The position numbers and the translations under genes were made by a program. The notes under the pieces were generated by a model that worked only from the letters and a program-made list of their open reading frames with translations, was not told the DNA's origin and did no database searches. Positions 45,710-55,248 of a stretch of DNA of 64,000 nt are shown in pieces. Source of the stretch: Prochlorococcus sp. AG-347-K22 (lineage in GTDB: Bacteria > Cyanobacteriota > Cyanobacteriia > PCC-6307 > Cyanobiaceae). How positions within the stretch are numbered: position 1 is the first letter of the stretch; each line of letters starts with the position of its first letter. Where the stretch lies: NCBI GenBank assembly GCA_003281285.1, contig QCCJ01000001.1, positions 62,001 to 126,000 of the forward strand, in the 5' to 3' direction.

Positions 45710-46421
45710 CACTAAAGAGATATTCTTCTAAAGTGTTCCTCCACATAAAAAGATTTTCTAAATAAGGGTTATTTATGAATTCTTGGCTCCCCTCTCCTGA
45801 AAGAATTGGTCCTGCAGACTTTGGAAATTTAAGAAGGGATAATTGAGCAGCAATTGAAATATCTGCAATTGATAATCTATCTCCAACTAAATATTTTTTG
45901 TTGATCAAGGATTTTGATAAAGCTTCCAGTAATTTTTGGAGTTCTAAATTATCTTTAGAAGAGAAAACTACATTAGAAATTTTACTAAGATTTTCAAAAG
46001 GTAATTTATCAACAACACTTTTAACTGAAGAAGGGATTTCATCTGGAAGTAATGCAGTTCTTAGCTGTGGATTTTCTATTGCGGATTTTACTAAAGCTTT
46101 TCTACAAGTTGAAGCCATTGTAGTATCTGCCCAGTCTTCAATTAGTTTGCATTGTGCAAATAATATTGGGTCCTCAGGAAAGAGTGGATTGTTATCATTT
46201 TTTTTATCTATATATTCGCAAATAATTGAAGAGTCATTAATAACTTGATCATTACTATCTACTATTATAGGTACTTGTTTTTGACCAGATAATTTAAAGA
46301 TTTCAAATTGGCCTATTCCAGGTGTTACTTCTTCGACTCGATATTGTAGCTTTTTTGCATGAAGAGCCATTCTTGTTTTTAAACAAAAAGCACTATGCCT
46401 AAATTGATATAATGTAATCAT
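45696..46421 (-). CDS. Glutathione S-transferase family protein
   Basis: A 241-residue GST-fold protein. The N-terminal thioredoxin-like domain has LYQFRHSAFCLKTRMALHAK, with Ser/Cys near the expected catalytic position, and the cis-Pro motif QKQVPIIVDSND followed by INDSSIICEYID. The C-terminal helical domain has GDRLSIADISIAAQLSLL with the N-capping Asp. The substrate is unknown; roles in detoxification or redox maintenance are typical. It is 54 bases from the divergent ycf33 gene. Confidence 0.87.
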   Translation of the reverse strand: MITLYQFRHSAFCLKTRMALHAKKLQYRVEEVTPGIGQFEIFKLSGQKQVPIIVDSNDQVINDSSIICEYIDKKNDNNPLFPEDPILFAQCKLIEDWADTTMASTCRKALVKSAIENPQLRTALLPDEIPSSVKSVVDKLPFENLSKISNVVFSSKDNLELQKLLEALSKSLINKKYLVGDRLSIADISIAAQLSLLKFPKSAGPILSGEGSQEFINNPYLENLFMWRNTLEEYLFSANSQ

Positions 46422-46475
46422 GCTGTTTAATGTTTGTTAAAACTTAGCTAAAAAAGTAATCTATTTGTGGAGCTG

Positions 46476-46685
46476 ATGGGCGAATTTTTCTCTAATGTTG
46501 CAAGATATCCAAAGTATTTGATATCCATCATTGTTGGGGGACTTGTTGCTTTGCTTGAACCTTTATTCAAGAATAGATCAAATCCACTCACAATAGTAGG
46601 TTTGATATCTTCTGTCTTAAGTGCTTTCATAACTGTTTATTTTGTCTTGCAAGCGATGACAAACCCAATAAATTTACAACCATAA
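46476..46685 (+). CDS. ycf33: Ycf33 / DUF751 small membrane protein
   Basis: A 69-residue protein with two membrane segments (YLISIIVGGLVALLEPLF and LTIVGLISSVLSAFITVYFV). The MGEFFSNVARYPKYL N-terminus is the hallmark of Ycf33/DUF751 in cyanobacteria and plastids. The function is unknown but a thylakoid role is usually assumed. I start it at ATG 46476; the frame also opens at GTG 46467. Its TAA stop overlaps the ATG of rbfA by one base. Confidence 0.82.
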   Translation: MGEFFSNVARYPKYLISIIVGGLVALLEPLFKNRSNPLTIVGLISSVLSAFITVYFVLQAMTNPINLQP

Positions 46686-47077
46686 TGCCAAATAATTACC
46701 GTCTTGCAAAAGTTTCTTCTCTTTTGAAGAAAGAAATAACCCTTATTTTGCAGAATGATTTGGAAAATGATCTTATTAGAGATCATTTCGTCAATATTTC
46801 TAAGATTGATTTATCAGGTGATTTGCAACACTGTAAAATTTACATAACTTCAACTGCTCAAGAGAAAGTGAGGAGAGAAATTGTAGCAAACTTGAATACT
46901 GCTAAAAACTCTATAAGGCATAGTTTAGGAAAAAGAATAGAGATGAGAAGAGTTCCAGAGATAATTTTTAAAGAGGATATTGTTCTTGATAAAGGATTAT
47001 CAGTTTTGAAACTTCTCAATGAATTAAAAAATAAAAATCAAAATAATAATGTTGAGGAAAAGGATGCCAATAGTTGA
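46685..47077 (+). CDS. rbfA: Ribosome-binding factor A
   Basis: A 130-residue KH-fold protein that helps mature the 5' end of 16S rRNA and is needed for cold growth in other bacteria. Landmarks are RLAKVSSLLKKEITLILQ, VNISKIDLSGDLQHCKIYIT, RHSLGKRIEMRRVPEIIF and a C-terminal charged tail. It overlaps ycf33 by one base and hemD by 14 bases, forming a ycf33-rbfA-hemD run. Confidence 0.93.
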   Translation: MPNNYRLAKVSSLLKKEITLILQNDLENDLIRDHFVNISKIDLSGDLQHCKIYITSTAQEKVRREIVANLNTAKNSIRHSLGKRIEMRRVPEIIFKEDIVLDKGLSVLKLLNELKNKNQNNNVEEKDANS

Positions 47078-47861
47078 TCTCCCCCTTGATCAAAGAAATA
47101 TAATTATTACTCGATCAAAAGAAGGGATATTGGATATAAAAAAGATATTCACAAGCAAGGGCGCTAATGTATTTGATTTGCCTGCAATAAGTATTGGTGA
47201 TCCTAATGATTTGAATCCTCTTGACGAAGCATTAAATCAAATAAATGATTTTCATTGGATTATTTTTTCCAGTAGTAATGGGATCAAATTTGTGGATAAA
47301 AGACTTAGATACTTTAATAGTTCATTAAAAGAATGTTCTAAAAAAACAAAAATCGCTGTAGTCGGAGAAAAAACCTCAAAAACTCTTAATGATTTTGGAA
47401 TTAAGGCTGATTTCATACCTCCAGAATTCGTTGCTGAAAGTTTAATTGATAATTTCCCAGTATCTGGTTATGGACTTCGAGTCTTTGTACCAAGAGTTCA
47501 AACAGGTGGTAGGGATCTAATTGCAGATCAATTTAGAAAGGCTGGTGCCCGTGTATTTGAAGTTGCGGCATATGAAACTCGATGTCCTGACTCAATTCCG
47601 GAAGAAACAATTGATATTATTTCTAATCGAAAAGTAGATGCAATTATTTTCTCAAGCGGTAAAACCGTAGTAAATGCTGCTTTTTTACTAGAAAAAAAAC
47701 TTGGTAAACAATGGTTAGAATATTTTGATCAAATTAAGTTGTTAACTATTGGACCTCAGACAACAAAAATATGTAATAAGATTTTTGGAAGAGTTGATAG
47801 TCAGGCACAAAAATATACTTTTGAAGGACTGCTAGATCTGGCAATTAATATTTTTAGTTAG
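47064..47861 (+). CDS. hemD: Uroporphyrinogen-III synthase
   Basis: A 265-residue HemD that closes hydroxymethylbilane to uroporphyrinogen III for heme, chlorophyll and cobalamin. The sequence is loosely conserved in this family, but NIIITRSKEGILDIKKIF, IIFSSSNGIKFVD, VVGEKTSKTLNDFG, FSSGKTVVNAAFLL and LLTIGPQTTKICN give the two-lobe pattern. I start it at ATG 47064 inside the end of rbfA; a TTG 5 codons earlier is an alternative. It overlaps the convergent SRPBCC gene by 8 bases. Confidence 0.87.
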   Translation: MPIVDLPLDQRNIIITRSKEGILDIKKIFTSKGANVFDLPAISIGDPNDLNPLDEALNQINDFHWIIFSSSNGIKFVDKRLRYFNSSLKECSKKTKIAVVGEKTSKTLNDFGIKADFIPPEFVAESLIDNFPVSGYGLRVFVPRVQTGGRDLIADQFRKAGARVFEVAAYETRCPDSIPEETIDIISNRKVDAIIFSSGKTVVNAAFLLEKKLGKQWLEYFDQIKLLTIGPQTTKICNKIFGRVDSQAQKYTFEGLLDLAINIFS

Positions 47862-48324
47862 AAACATTTTTTGAATAGTTTTTTTCCACTAAATCTTTGA
47901 ACCTATCAATATTGGTTTGTAATTCATTTGTAACCATTTTGCCTAAGATATTTTCTTCCATAAATCGTGCAATCATTTTAGGTAGCTCATAAGTTATTGC
48001 TAAATTTACCATTGTGATTTGATCAGTTTTACTTTCGAAAACTACTGATCCCTCAGTTGGTAAACCTCCTATAGATTTCCATTTAAGTTTGCTTTTTTCG
48101 ACCCTTTCTGTAATTTGAGCTTTCCATTTAAACCTAAAGCCATTTGCAGCCAAAGTCCATTCTGTTAAATCTGGTAATGTATTAGTCTCTTCATCAATTG
48201 TTTTTACAGATTCAATCCAGCTCATCCATAGTGACATTGAGTCTAAATCGCTCCATGTATCCCAAACATTTTCAAGAGGCGCATTAACAACTGTTATTAC
48301 GTCATGTTTTAGCCAAGTACCCAT
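47854..48324 (-). CDS. SRPBCC (START-like) lipid or pigment-binding protein
   Basis: A 156-residue protein of the polyketide cyclase/SRPBCC type, with VITVVNAPLENVWDTWSDL at the N-terminus and a C-terminal long helix (RFMEENILGKMVTNELQTN). The fold binds hydrophobic ligands in a cavity. It lies 3 bases downstream of crtQ on the same strand, so a role with carotenoids or their precursors is possible but unproven. Confidence 0.85.
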   Translation of the reverse strand: MGTWLKHDVITVVNAPLENVWDTWSDLDSMSLWMSWIESVKTIDEETNTLPDLTEWTLAANGFRFKWKAQITERVEKSKLKWKSIGGLPTEGSVVFESKTDQITMVNLAITYELPKMIARFMEENILGKMVTNELQTNIDRFKDLVEKNYSKNVSN

Positions 48325-48327
48325 GAA

Positions 48328-49782
48328 TTAACTGACTGCAAGATTCTTTGCTAATTCTGCTTTCTTCTCTAAAATTGCAGCAGCAGCCAAATGTCCACTC
48401 ATTGTAGCTCCCTCCATAGAGTCAATGTAATCTTGTTTTGTATAACTACCAGCCATGAAGAAATTTGATACGGATGTTTTTTGATTAGGTCTGAAAGGTT
48501 CCATACCGGGAGCTTCTCTATAAAGTGATTGTGGAATTTGTACTACATTACTCCAAAGCAATTTAAGGTTTTTGGATGATGGGAATAGAATGCGAACCTC
48601 TTTATCTATTTCTTTTGTAATTCTTTCTGTAGATCTTCCCATCCATCTATCGCCAGGAGTTAAAACACATTGGAGAAGTGATCCCATATCTTTTTTTCTA
48701 TAATCTGCTGGACTTGCTAGTGCTAAATCAGCGAAACAACTGAAAGAGGCATCAGCAGAATAAAGAAGGTTATCAAGTCCAATTGGTTCGTTTCCTTTAT
48801 TATATTTTTGTAATTCAGTAACCCAACCATCATATCTTAATTGGATTGTGGCAACAGCAACAGCTCTAAGTTTTTTTAAACCTTCAAACTCTTTAAACTG
48901 ATACCATTCTTTTGGAATTATTTTTTTTATTCCAGGAACATCACAGGCAGCTAGAAATTTATCTGCAAACACTGCCTTAATTCCTTCAGGAGAAGATATT
49001 TTTAATTGGTTAACTGAATAAGAGGAAGATTCCTTTTCATAAACTATTTCTTCTACCTTATGGTTTAGATGTATTTTTCCTCCTTTGTTCGTAATGTAAT
49101 CGACAATTGGTTGAGTTAACCACTTATGCGGAGAACCTTTTAAAAGATTAAGTTTTGAGGCTTCTGTTTTTGAAGCAAACATCATGAAAATAGTTAGCAT
49201 GCATCTTGCTGAAATATCTTTGCAATTAATAAAACCTAAAGCATATGCGATAGGATCCCACATTCTTTCTAAGCTTTTTTCACTTCCACCATGGTTTAAA
49301 AACCATTCTTTAAAACTAATTTTATCTAGATCTCTAATTATTTTCATTGCGCCTTCATAGTCTATCAATCCTCTAACTATTGGGCTTGTCCCTAAAGCTA
49401 AGGCATTTCTGAACTTATCTACCCAAGTCAGTTGTTCGGTGGTAAAAAAAGCTTTTAGTCCATTAAATGGAGCACCTAAAGGGAATCTGAAGTCTAAAGA
49501 CTTTAAATTACCACCATTATTGATAAATAGATGAGTATGATCTTTCGGGAGTAAATTGTCTAAAGCTCCCACTTTTTTCATTAATTTGAATAGATTTGCA
49601 TAATTGTAAAAAAATACATGTAAACCCATTTCAATATGGTTGCCATCCTTATCTTCCCAACTTCCGACTTTACCTCCCCAAAATGACCTGCTCTCATAAA
49701 TTTCTACTTCGTGGCCTTCATCAACTAAATTCACTGCTGCTGTAAGACCAGCTAATCCAGAACCAACTATCGCAATTTTCAC
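48328..49782 (-). CDS. crtQ: Zeta-carotene desaturase
   Basis: A 484-residue FAD enzyme that converts zeta-carotene to lycopene in carotenoid synthesis. The dinucleotide motif is [19 protein letters not shown], followed by [14 protein letters not shown] and the ZDS wording [12 protein letters not shown]. The C-terminus has the carotenoid-oxidase FAD motif [19 protein letters not shown]. The length is normal. The wording favours ZDS over the related phytoene desaturase. It is transcribed with the SRPBCC gene. Confidence 0.93.
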   Translation of the reverse strand: MKIAIVGSGLAGLTAAVNLVDEGHEVEIYESRSFWGGKVGSWEDKDGNHIEMGLHVFFYNYANLFKLMKKVGALDNLLPKDHTHLFINNGGNLKSLDFRFPLGAPFNGLKAFFTTEQLTWVDKFRNALALGTSPIVRGLIDYEGAMKIIRDLDKISFKEWFLNHGGSEKSLERMWDPIAYALGFINCKDISARCMLTIFMMFASKTEASKLNLLKGSPHKWLTQPIVDYITNKGGKIHLNHKVEEIVYEKESSSYSVNQLKISSPEGIKAVFADKFLAACDVPGIKKIIPKEWYQFKEFEGLKKLRAVAVATIQLRYDGWVTELQKYNKGNEPIGLDNLLYSADASFSCFADLALASPADYRKKDMGSLLQCVLTPGDRWMGRSTERITKEIDKEVRILFPSSKNLKLLWSNVVQIPQSLYREAPGMEPFRPNQKTSVSNFFMAGSYTKQDYIDSMEGATMSGHLAAAAILEKKAELAKNLAVS

Positions 49783-49881
49783 TTTTTCTTAGAATTATAA
49801 CAAATCAAGTTTGGATAATGGTTGTTCTATGCATCCTATCGATTAAGTTTTTATATTATAAATAGTAGAAATCCTTTGTTT

Positions 49882-50274
49882 ATGGAAAATATAGAAGTTA
49901 AACAGGAAATTAAAAATTCTGATGATGGCAAAGGTATCTTAATTACGAATGATGCTATAGAACAAATTTCAAATTTATTAAAGGGCCAAAGTGATAAAAA
50001 AGCACTAAGGGTAGGAGTAAGATCGGGTGGTTGTAGTGGGATGAGTTATACGATGGATTTTATAGGAACTAATGAAATAAATCCCGATGATAAAGTTTAT
50101 GATTATTCATTAAAAGTTGATCAAAGCTTTCAAGTAGTTTGTGATCCTAAAAGTCTCTTATACATTTATGGAATGCAATTAGATTTTAGTAAGGAATTAA
50201 TTGGAGGTGGCTTTAATTTTGTAAATCCCAATGCTTCTCAAACTTGCGGTTGTGGAAGCTCCTTTGCAGTTTAA
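49882..50274 (+). CDS. A-type Fe-S carrier (IscA/SufA family)
   Basis: A 130-residue A-type iron-sulfur protein. The three conserved cysteines are in GVRSGGCSGMSYTMDFI and QTCGCGSSF. The beta-sheet block GKGILITNDAIEQISNLLK is typical. It delivers clusters to target enzymes. I start it at ATG 49882; the longer frame from 49822 adds 20 residues that do not look conserved. It is far from the sufBCDS operon at 7.9-12.6 kb, and 6 bases before the TPR gene. Confidence 0.92.
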   Translation: MENIEVKQEIKNSDDGKGILITNDAIEQISNLLKGQSDKKALRVGVRSGGCSGMSYTMDFIGTNEINPDDKVYDYSLKVDQSFQVVCDPKSLLYIYGMQLDFSKELIGGGFNFVNPNASQTCGCGSSFAV

Positions 50275-50280
50275 TAAATA

Positions 50281-50709
50281 ATGAATAACGAAATTAATCC
50301 TATCGAAGAGGATTTTAATGCAGCTCTATCAAGATATAAAGCAGGGCAAGATTTAATTCCAATCGTTCAAGATTTTCAAAAAATTATACAGCAAATTCCA
50401 AATCATTTTGCTGCATGGACTTGTTTATCATGGCTTCAATTACTTTTAAAAAATAATGAAGAAGCTTTGTCAACTGCAAGACAAGCTGTTCGATTAAATC
50501 AGCAAGATCCCCAAGCAAGAATGAATTTGTCTTTAGCTCTTTTGGCTACCAATAATAAAGGTGTTAGGGATCATATTGAGTTAATAAAAAAAATGTCTAT
50601 GATGATGCCAGAAGTTAAAAGTGAGTTGAAAGAATCTGTTGAAGACGGATTAAGTAGATATCCAGATTGGCCTGAGTTAACCAAAGTAAAAAAATGGTTG
50701 GAATTTTAA
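50281..50709 (+). CDS. TPR-like helical repeat protein
   Basis: A 142-residue, all-helical protein. Residues 36-90 form TPR-type helix pairs (PNHFAAWTCLSWLQLLLKNN, EEALSTARQAVRLNQQDPQA). Such proteins serve as assembly or adaptor platforms; the partner is unknown. The pattern is common in cyanobacteria as a small TPR protein next to Fe-S or photosystem genes. It follows the A-type Fe-S carrier by 6 bases and precedes the LpxB-like gene by one base. Confidence 0.82.
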   Translation: MNNEINPIEEDFNAALSRYKAGQDLIPIVQDFQKIIQQIPNHFAAWTCLSWLQLLLKNNEEALSTARQAVRLNQQDPQARMNLSLALLATNNKGVRDHIELIKKMSMMMPEVKSELKESVEDGLSRYPDWPELTKVKKWLEF

Positions 50710-50710
50710 A

Positions 50711-51913
50711 TTGGTTAAAATTTTAATATTAAGTAATGGGCATGGAGAAGATCTATCTGGCAGTCTAATAGCTAAGCAATTCGTAAAAAGCGGTTATTCT
50801 GTTGATGCTTTGCCAATTGTTGGTATAGGAAACCATTACGAAAAAGAAAAAATTAAGATTATCGGTAAAACTAAAGAATTTAGTACTGGAGGAATTGGCT
50901 ATAATTCTTTTAAGGGAAGACTCACTGAGATATTAGGAGGAGAAATTTTTTATCTTCTAAAAAGATTATCTTTAACTTTTCGAATAAGAAAAAAATATGA
51001 TTATTTTTTTGTAGTTGGAGATATTGTGCCAGTTTTTTTTGCATGGGTTTGTAAGAAAGATTTTTTTACATATCTAGTTGCTTATTCCAGTAATTATGAA
51101 GGGAAGTTAAAATTACCATGGCCTTCTAAATTTTTCTTGCTTTCACAAAAAGCAAAAAAAATATATACGAGAGATTCTCTTACAGCTAATGATTTAACTT
51201 TGCAATTAAAAAAGAAAGTGTCTTTTTTAGGCAACCCATTTATGGATAAGTTTTTTCCTAGAAACCAAGAATTAAAGAAAGCTGAATTTAGTATTGGATT
51301 ATTTCCAGGAAGTAGATACCCTGAGACTTTAGAAAATTTTGTCTTGATTTTAGAGGTATTAGAGGTATTATCAGATTTAAGATATTTTCAAAAAATTAAG
51401 TTTAATTTTGCAATAGTTAATGCTCTATCTTCACTAAAAATAAAGGAGATATTTCAAAAAAGAGGATGGTTAAAACTAGAAAACATAAAAGATAATAATC
51501 TCTTGAAATTCCAATATAAATTTTTAGAAGTGAATATATATTGGAATAATTTTGACAAAATATTATTGAAAAGCAGTTGCTGTATCAGCATGGCAGGAAC
51601 AGCAGCAGAGCAAGCGATTGGATTAGGAAAACCGGTTATTCAGATTGAAGGTAAAGGCCCACAATTTACAAAAACTTTTGCAGAAGCGCAAAGACGTTTG
51701 CTTGGAAAATATGTTTTTTGTGCCAGTAACTATAAAGATAAGAATGATCAAATCAATCAGACAATAAAATTGATCATTAAAATAATATATCTAATACAGC
51801 TAGATAAGAAGTTTATGATCTTATGTAATGAAAATGCCAAAAAAAGACTGGGTGAAAACAATGCTTGTTTTAAAATGGTTAATGATATGAATATTCATAT
51901 AAAAAATGACTAA
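50711..51913 (+). CDS. Lipid-A-disaccharide synthase-related glycosyltransferase
   Basis: A 400-residue protein of the group related to LpxB but distinct from it. The N-terminus ILILSNGHGEDLSGSLIAKQ and the loop FVVGDIVPVFFAWVCKKD match the cyanobacterial LpxB-like family; the donor site region is near MAGTAAEQAIGLGKPVIQ. True LpxB has a different N-terminal wording, so the substrate is uncertain and may be an envelope glycolipid. The start is TTG 50711. It overlaps the next small gene by 8 bases. Confidence 0.85.
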   Translation: MVKILILSNGHGEDLSGSLIAKQFVKSGYSVDALPIVGIGNHYEKEKIKIIGKTKEFSTGGIGYNSFKGRLTEILGGEIFYLLKRLSLTFRIRKKYDYFFVVGDIVPVFFAWVCKKDFFTYLVAYSSNYEGKLKLPWPSKFFLLSQKAKKIYTRDSLTANDLTLQLKKKVSFLGNPFMDKFFPRNQELKKAEFSIGLFPGSRYPETLENFVLILEVLEVLSDLRYFQKIKFNFAIVNALSSLKIKEIFQKRGWLKLENIKDNNLLKFQYKFLEVNIYWNNFDKILLKSSCCISMAGTAAEQAIGLGKPVIQIEGKGPQFTKTFAEAQRRLLGKYVFCASNYKDKNDQINQTIKLIIKIIYLIQLDKKFMILCNENAKKRLGENNACFKMVNDMNIHIKND

Positions 51914-52175
51914 GGAGAATAATCAAAATAAGTTAAAACAAATTATCGATAATTTTTTATTAATAAATTTATTTACAGTCATTTTTTTTTCAATATTTTT
52001 TATTTTTGCAATAATCATGCAATTAAATGGCATATTTATTTTTATTAATTTTATTCAGATTGTTTGGAATCCACTTGTAGTTCCATTGATAACAATTCTT
52101 ATTGTTGGTGCTTTAGTGAACGGTATTAATTCTTGGTGGAGGCGTAAATTGCTTTCTCAAGAAGAGGATATTTAA
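51906..52175 (+). CDS. Small membrane protein (89 aa)
   Basis: An 89-residue protein with two hydrophobic segments (LFTVIFFSIFFIFAIIMQL and VVPLITILIVGALVNGIN) and a basic ending WWRRKLLSQEEDI. I do not recognise a named family. The ATG lies inside the end of the LpxB-like gene (8-base overlap), so translation may be coupled. Its last 50 bases overlap the convergent SDR gene, a long overlap even for this genome. Confidence 0.65.
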   Translation: MTKENNQNKLKQIIDNFLLINLFTVIFFSIFFIFAIIMQLNGIFIFINFIQIVWNPLVVPLITILIVGALVNGINSWWRRKLLSQEEDI

Positions 52176-53052
52176 AAGTATAATTTTTGAGTTTACTGCT
52201 AATTACTTTTTGTCCTTCTAATACAACTTTTGCTCCATCTCCTAACAATATTTTTAAAACCGCTCCAGGTACTGGAAGTAAATTAGGTCTATTTAGACAT
52301 TTGCCTAAAGTCTTAGAAAAATCTCTCATTAATACTGGATTTGGAGCAACAGCATTAAATACTCCCGAATACTTTTTATCAACTAATGCTTGAGTAATTA
52401 ATGCACATAAATCAGTTCTATGAATCCAACTCATCCATTGCTTACCATCTCCAATTGGCCCACCTAATCCAACTTTAAATATAGGGAGCATTTTTCCTAA
52501 TGCTCCTCCATCTGCCTCTAGAACAATTCCAATTCTAAAAATAACTAACCTTGAGAAAAATGGTTTTTCAGTAGCTACCACTTCCCATTTTTTGCAAAGA
52601 TTAGCTAAAAAGTCTTTTCCTCCAATACTATTCTCAGTGAATTCACCAGACAAACTTGTACCGTAATAACCTATTGCTGATCCATTTATAATGACTTTTG
52701 GGTTTATTTTTAAATTTTTAAGGGTCTTCATCATAAATTTAGTGGTGTTAATACGACTATTTTCAATCTCCTGTTTTTGTTCATAAGTCCATTTTTTTTC
52801 TGCTATTGGTTCTCCCATCAAGTTAATAATTCCATCTGTCTCTCTTAAAGTATTTAGAAGATTTTCGTTATTCCAGTTTTTTTCTTTTGATAAATCTATT
52901 TGAAAAAATTTAAATTTATTGAAATCTAAATCAACCTTTAATTTACTAATAGGTTTTCTACTTACAATGTATATTTCATGATTCTCATTTAGTAGTGTTG
53001 GTATTAATTCTTTACCAACAAATCCAGTGCAGCCAAGTAGTAAAAGACGCAT
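52126..53052 (-). CDS. TIGR01777-type NAD-dependent epimerase-like protein
   Basis: A 308-residue extended SDR protein of the group once called SulA-like cell division inhibitor. The Rossmann motif is LLLGCTGFVGKELIPTLL, followed by INLMGEPIAEKKWTYEQKQE and the active-site block ISNGSAIGYYG-like IINGSAIGYYGTSLSG, then WMSWIHRTDLCAL. The physiological role is unsettled; a plant homologue affects chloroplast division. It overlaps the convergent small gene by 50 bases. Confidence 0.88.
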   Translation of the reverse strand: MRLLLLGCTGFVGKELIPTLLNENHEIYIVSRKPISKLKVDLDFNKFKFFQIDLSKEKNWNNENLLNTLRETDGIINLMGEPIAEKKWTYEQKQEIENSRINTTKFMMKTLKNLKINPKVIINGSAIGYYGTSLSGEFTENSIGGKDFLANLCKKWEVVATEKPFFSRLVIFRIGIVLEADGGALGKMLPIFKVGLGGPIGDGKQWMSWIHRTDLCALITQALVDKKYSGVFNAVAPNPVLMRDFSKTLGKCLNRPNLLPVPGAVLKILLGDGAKVVLEGQKVISSKLKNYTFKYPLLEKAIYASTKN

Positions 53053-53185
53053 ATCATATAGATGTTTATCATTTAAGGCTATTAAATTTTTCAGACGTTT
53101 GTAATTATTATTCCGGTATAAATTTTTTTCAATAATTTTTCAAACAAGTTTTTGTATAATAGGTTTCAAATAACTTTCTTGTATT

Positions 53186-53422
53186 ATGACAAATTCTATT
53201 CCAGAGAAACCTCTCAAGAAAGGAAGCTTAGTCTTTGTCGATAGAGAAAATTATATAAAAAGTACCGAAGCGCTAGCCAGTGATAATGATCTACCTAATT
53301 ATGTGTTTGAAGGTCCTGGAGAGATTCTTTCACTCAAAGACGAATATGCTCAGGTTCGATGGCGCAGACCTGTTCCAGATGTTTGGTTTAAATTAGATCA
53401 ACTCAAAGAATATCTTCAATAA
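53186..53422 (+). CDS. ndhO: NDH-1 subunit O
   Basis: A 78-residue protein with the NdhO signature LKKGSLVFVDRENYIKSTEA at the N-terminus and GEILSLKDEYAQVRWRRPVP followed by VWFKLDQLKEYL. NdhO is a cyanobacteria/plastid-specific peripheral subunit of the NDH-1 complex in the thylakoid, used in cyclic electron flow and respiration. It lies between two minus-strand genes and must have its own promoter in the 133-base spacer. Confidence 0.93.
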   Translation: MTNSIPEKPLKKGSLVFVDRENYIKSTEALASDNDLPNYVFEGPGEILSLKDEYAQVRWRRPVPDVWFKLDQLKEYLQ

Positions 53423-53433
53423 AATTTTTATAT

Positions 53434-54111
53434 CTAAAAGTTTTTATTTTTTTTCTCTATAGACATCTTTGATTGGATTCTTTTTGCTTCTTTGATCATT
53501 TCTTTGCCATCGAATAGGTAATTATCTACGTATCCTTGTGTATATCTATCAAATTCTGATAGCGCATCTTTAACTTGTGAAAAACAATGATAAAGATCGA
53601 GGCCTAAAGCTGAAATAGACTTTGGAACTAATTTTTTGTTATAAATTTTTTCAACTTTTTCTATTTTCTTTTGTGAAAGAATTATGTAACTGCAAAAATT
53701 TTCCAATAGTTGATCATCATATGGATCCGCAGATAGTTCTTTTATTTCGTTATTCAAAGGTTTAATTATTTGACTAATTAATCTATTTATCGGACTATAA
53801 ATTTCTTTAATCCATGTTTCAACTTCTTTGTCCTTAATTGAAGAATTATATTTTTTTGAATTCAATTTCTCTTCCCAATTTTCATTTAATGAATCAAATG
53901 ATGAACTTGAAGAGAAAAAACTCCTATCGTATTGTGTCTTTTTGATAGGGTCATTTAGAGTTTCCCAGGCATTTTGTATTGCAAGAAATCGTTCTTTCTT
54001 GCCTCCTGCATCAGGGTGATGTTGCTTAACTAAAGAGCGATATGAAGATTTAATTTCACTTCTCGTCGCATTTTTTTTGAGACCTAACTCTTCATATAAA
54101 TTTTTCCCCAT
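53434..54111 (-). CDS. J-domain (DnaJ-like) protein
   Basis: A 225-residue protein with an N-terminal J-domain (about residues 4-65) and the HPD motif in SLVKQHHPDAGGKKERF, which stimulates an Hsp70. It lacks the Gly/Phe and zinc-finger regions of DnaJ, so it is a type III co-chaperone. The C-terminal 150 residues are predicted helical with no recognised domain and presumably hold the client or location signal. It is 16 bases downstream of cysK on the same strand. Confidence 0.88.
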   Translation of the reverse strand: MGKNLYEELGLKKNATRSEIKSSYRSLVKQHHPDAGGKKERFLAIQNAWETLNDPIKKTQYDRSFFSSSSSFDSLNENWEEKLNSKKYNSSIKDKEVETWIKEIYSPINRLISQIIKPLNNEIKELSADPYDDQLLENFCSYIILSQKKIEKVEKIYNKKLVPKSISALGLDLYHCFSQVKDALSEFDRYTQGYVDNYLFDGKEMIKEAKRIQSKMSIEKKNKNF

Positions 54112-54127
54112 TTTTATAAATTATGCA

Positions 54128-55096
54128 TTAAAGATAACCATCTTTTCTGGCTTGAATCGAGGTATTAGATTCAAACATTGCTGTTGATAAATATCTTTCT
54201 CCAAAACTTGGAAGAATAACTATCAATCTTTTATTCATTAGTTCTTTTCTTTTACCGATTTTTATAGTTGCTGCTAAAGCTGCACCGCTGCTGATGCCAG
54301 ATAAAAGACCTTCCAATCGAGCTAATAAACGCCCATAATAAAATGCTTCATCGTCATCTATTTTTATAATTTCATCAATTAATTTAGTATTTAGTACTTT
54401 CGGTACGAAACCCGCTCCAATTCCTTGAATCGAATGAGATCCTGCTTTTTCTCCGGAAATCACAGCACTTTTTTTGGGCTCTACGGCATAAATTTTGCAA
54501 TTTGGATTAACTTTTTTCAAAAAACGTGCACAACCAGTAATTGTTCCTCCTGTGCCAACTCCTGTAACTAGTCCATCTAAATTGTTATTGGACTGGGACC
54601 ATATTTCTTGGGCGGTTGTTCTTTCATGAATATCTGGATTAGCAAAGTTTTCAAACTGATTAAATTGATAGCTATTTGCAATGGTTGAAGACAACTCTTT
54701 AGCTAAATCTAAAGCTCCTTTCATTCCCTCTTTCCCAGGTGTTAGCTGTAATTCAGCTCCATATGCTCTCAACATTGCCCTTCTCTCAATACTCATCGTA
54801 TCCGGCATGGTTAATATCAATTTATAGCCTTTTGCTGCAGCAACCATTGCTAATGCGATGCCAGTATTCCCACTAGTTGCTTCAATTAACGTTGTTTTAT
54901 CTGGTGTTATCAATCCTTCTTCTTCAGCTTTACATAACATTGAATAAGCGATCCGATCCTTAACGGACGCTGATGGATTGAAACTTTCTAGCTTGGCTAT
55001 TATTTCTGGATAACAATCAAAATACTTTCTGATTCGATTTAATTTAACTAATGGGGTATTCCCAACTAGAGAAGTTATATCATTTGCTATTTCCAT
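54128..55096 (-). CDS. cysK: Cysteine synthase (O-acetylserine sulfhydrylase)
   Basis: A 322-residue PLP enzyme that makes cysteine from O-acetylserine and sulfide. The PLP lysine is in SASVKDRIAYSML, the substrate loop in EATSGNTGIALAMVAAA and the phosphate loop in GVGTGGTITGCARF; SGISSGAALAATI is also present. The length is normal. With cysH elsewhere in the window it belongs to assimilatory sulfur metabolism. Confidence 0.95.
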   Translation of the reverse strand: MEIANDITSLVGNTPLVKLNRIRKYFDCYPEIIAKLESFNPSASVKDRIAYSMLCKAEEEGLITPDKTTLIEATSGNTGIALAMVAAAKGYKLILTMPDTMSIERRAMLRAYGAELQLTPGKEGMKGALDLAKELSSTIANSYQFNQFENFANPDIHERTTAQEIWSQSNNNLDGLVTGVGTGGTITGCARFLKKVNPNCKIYAVEPKKSAVISGEKAGSHSIQGIGAGFVPKVLNTKLIDEIIKIDDDEAFYYGRLLARLEGLLSGISSGAALAATIKIGKRKELMNKRLIVILPSFGERYLSTAMFESNTSIQARKDGYL

Positions 55097-55225
55097 GAAA
55101 TTATTATTTAATATGCAAAATAAAATCCTCTATGTTCATAATAATTGTATTTAAAGATCTTTTATATAATTTTCTCAAAAGAATTTAATTTAAATAACTT
55201 CCTGCGAAAAAATATTTAGTAGTAT

Positions 55226-55231
55226 AGGAGG
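55226..55231 (+). promoter_or_regulatory. Shine-Dalgarno-like AGGAGG ahead of the UPF0367 gene
   Basis: A full AGGAGG is rare in this AT-rich genome. It stands 17 bases before ATG 55249 and 11 before TTG 55243. The spacing would favour the TTG start if it is the ribosome site; otherwise it may be chance. Confidence 0.4.
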
Positions 55232-55248
55232 AAGTTTTTATTTTGATT

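Noticed and set aside
50711..51913. Naming this gene lpxB
   Set aside because: The N-terminal wording differs from true LpxB and fits the LpxB-related group, so the specific symbol was withheld.
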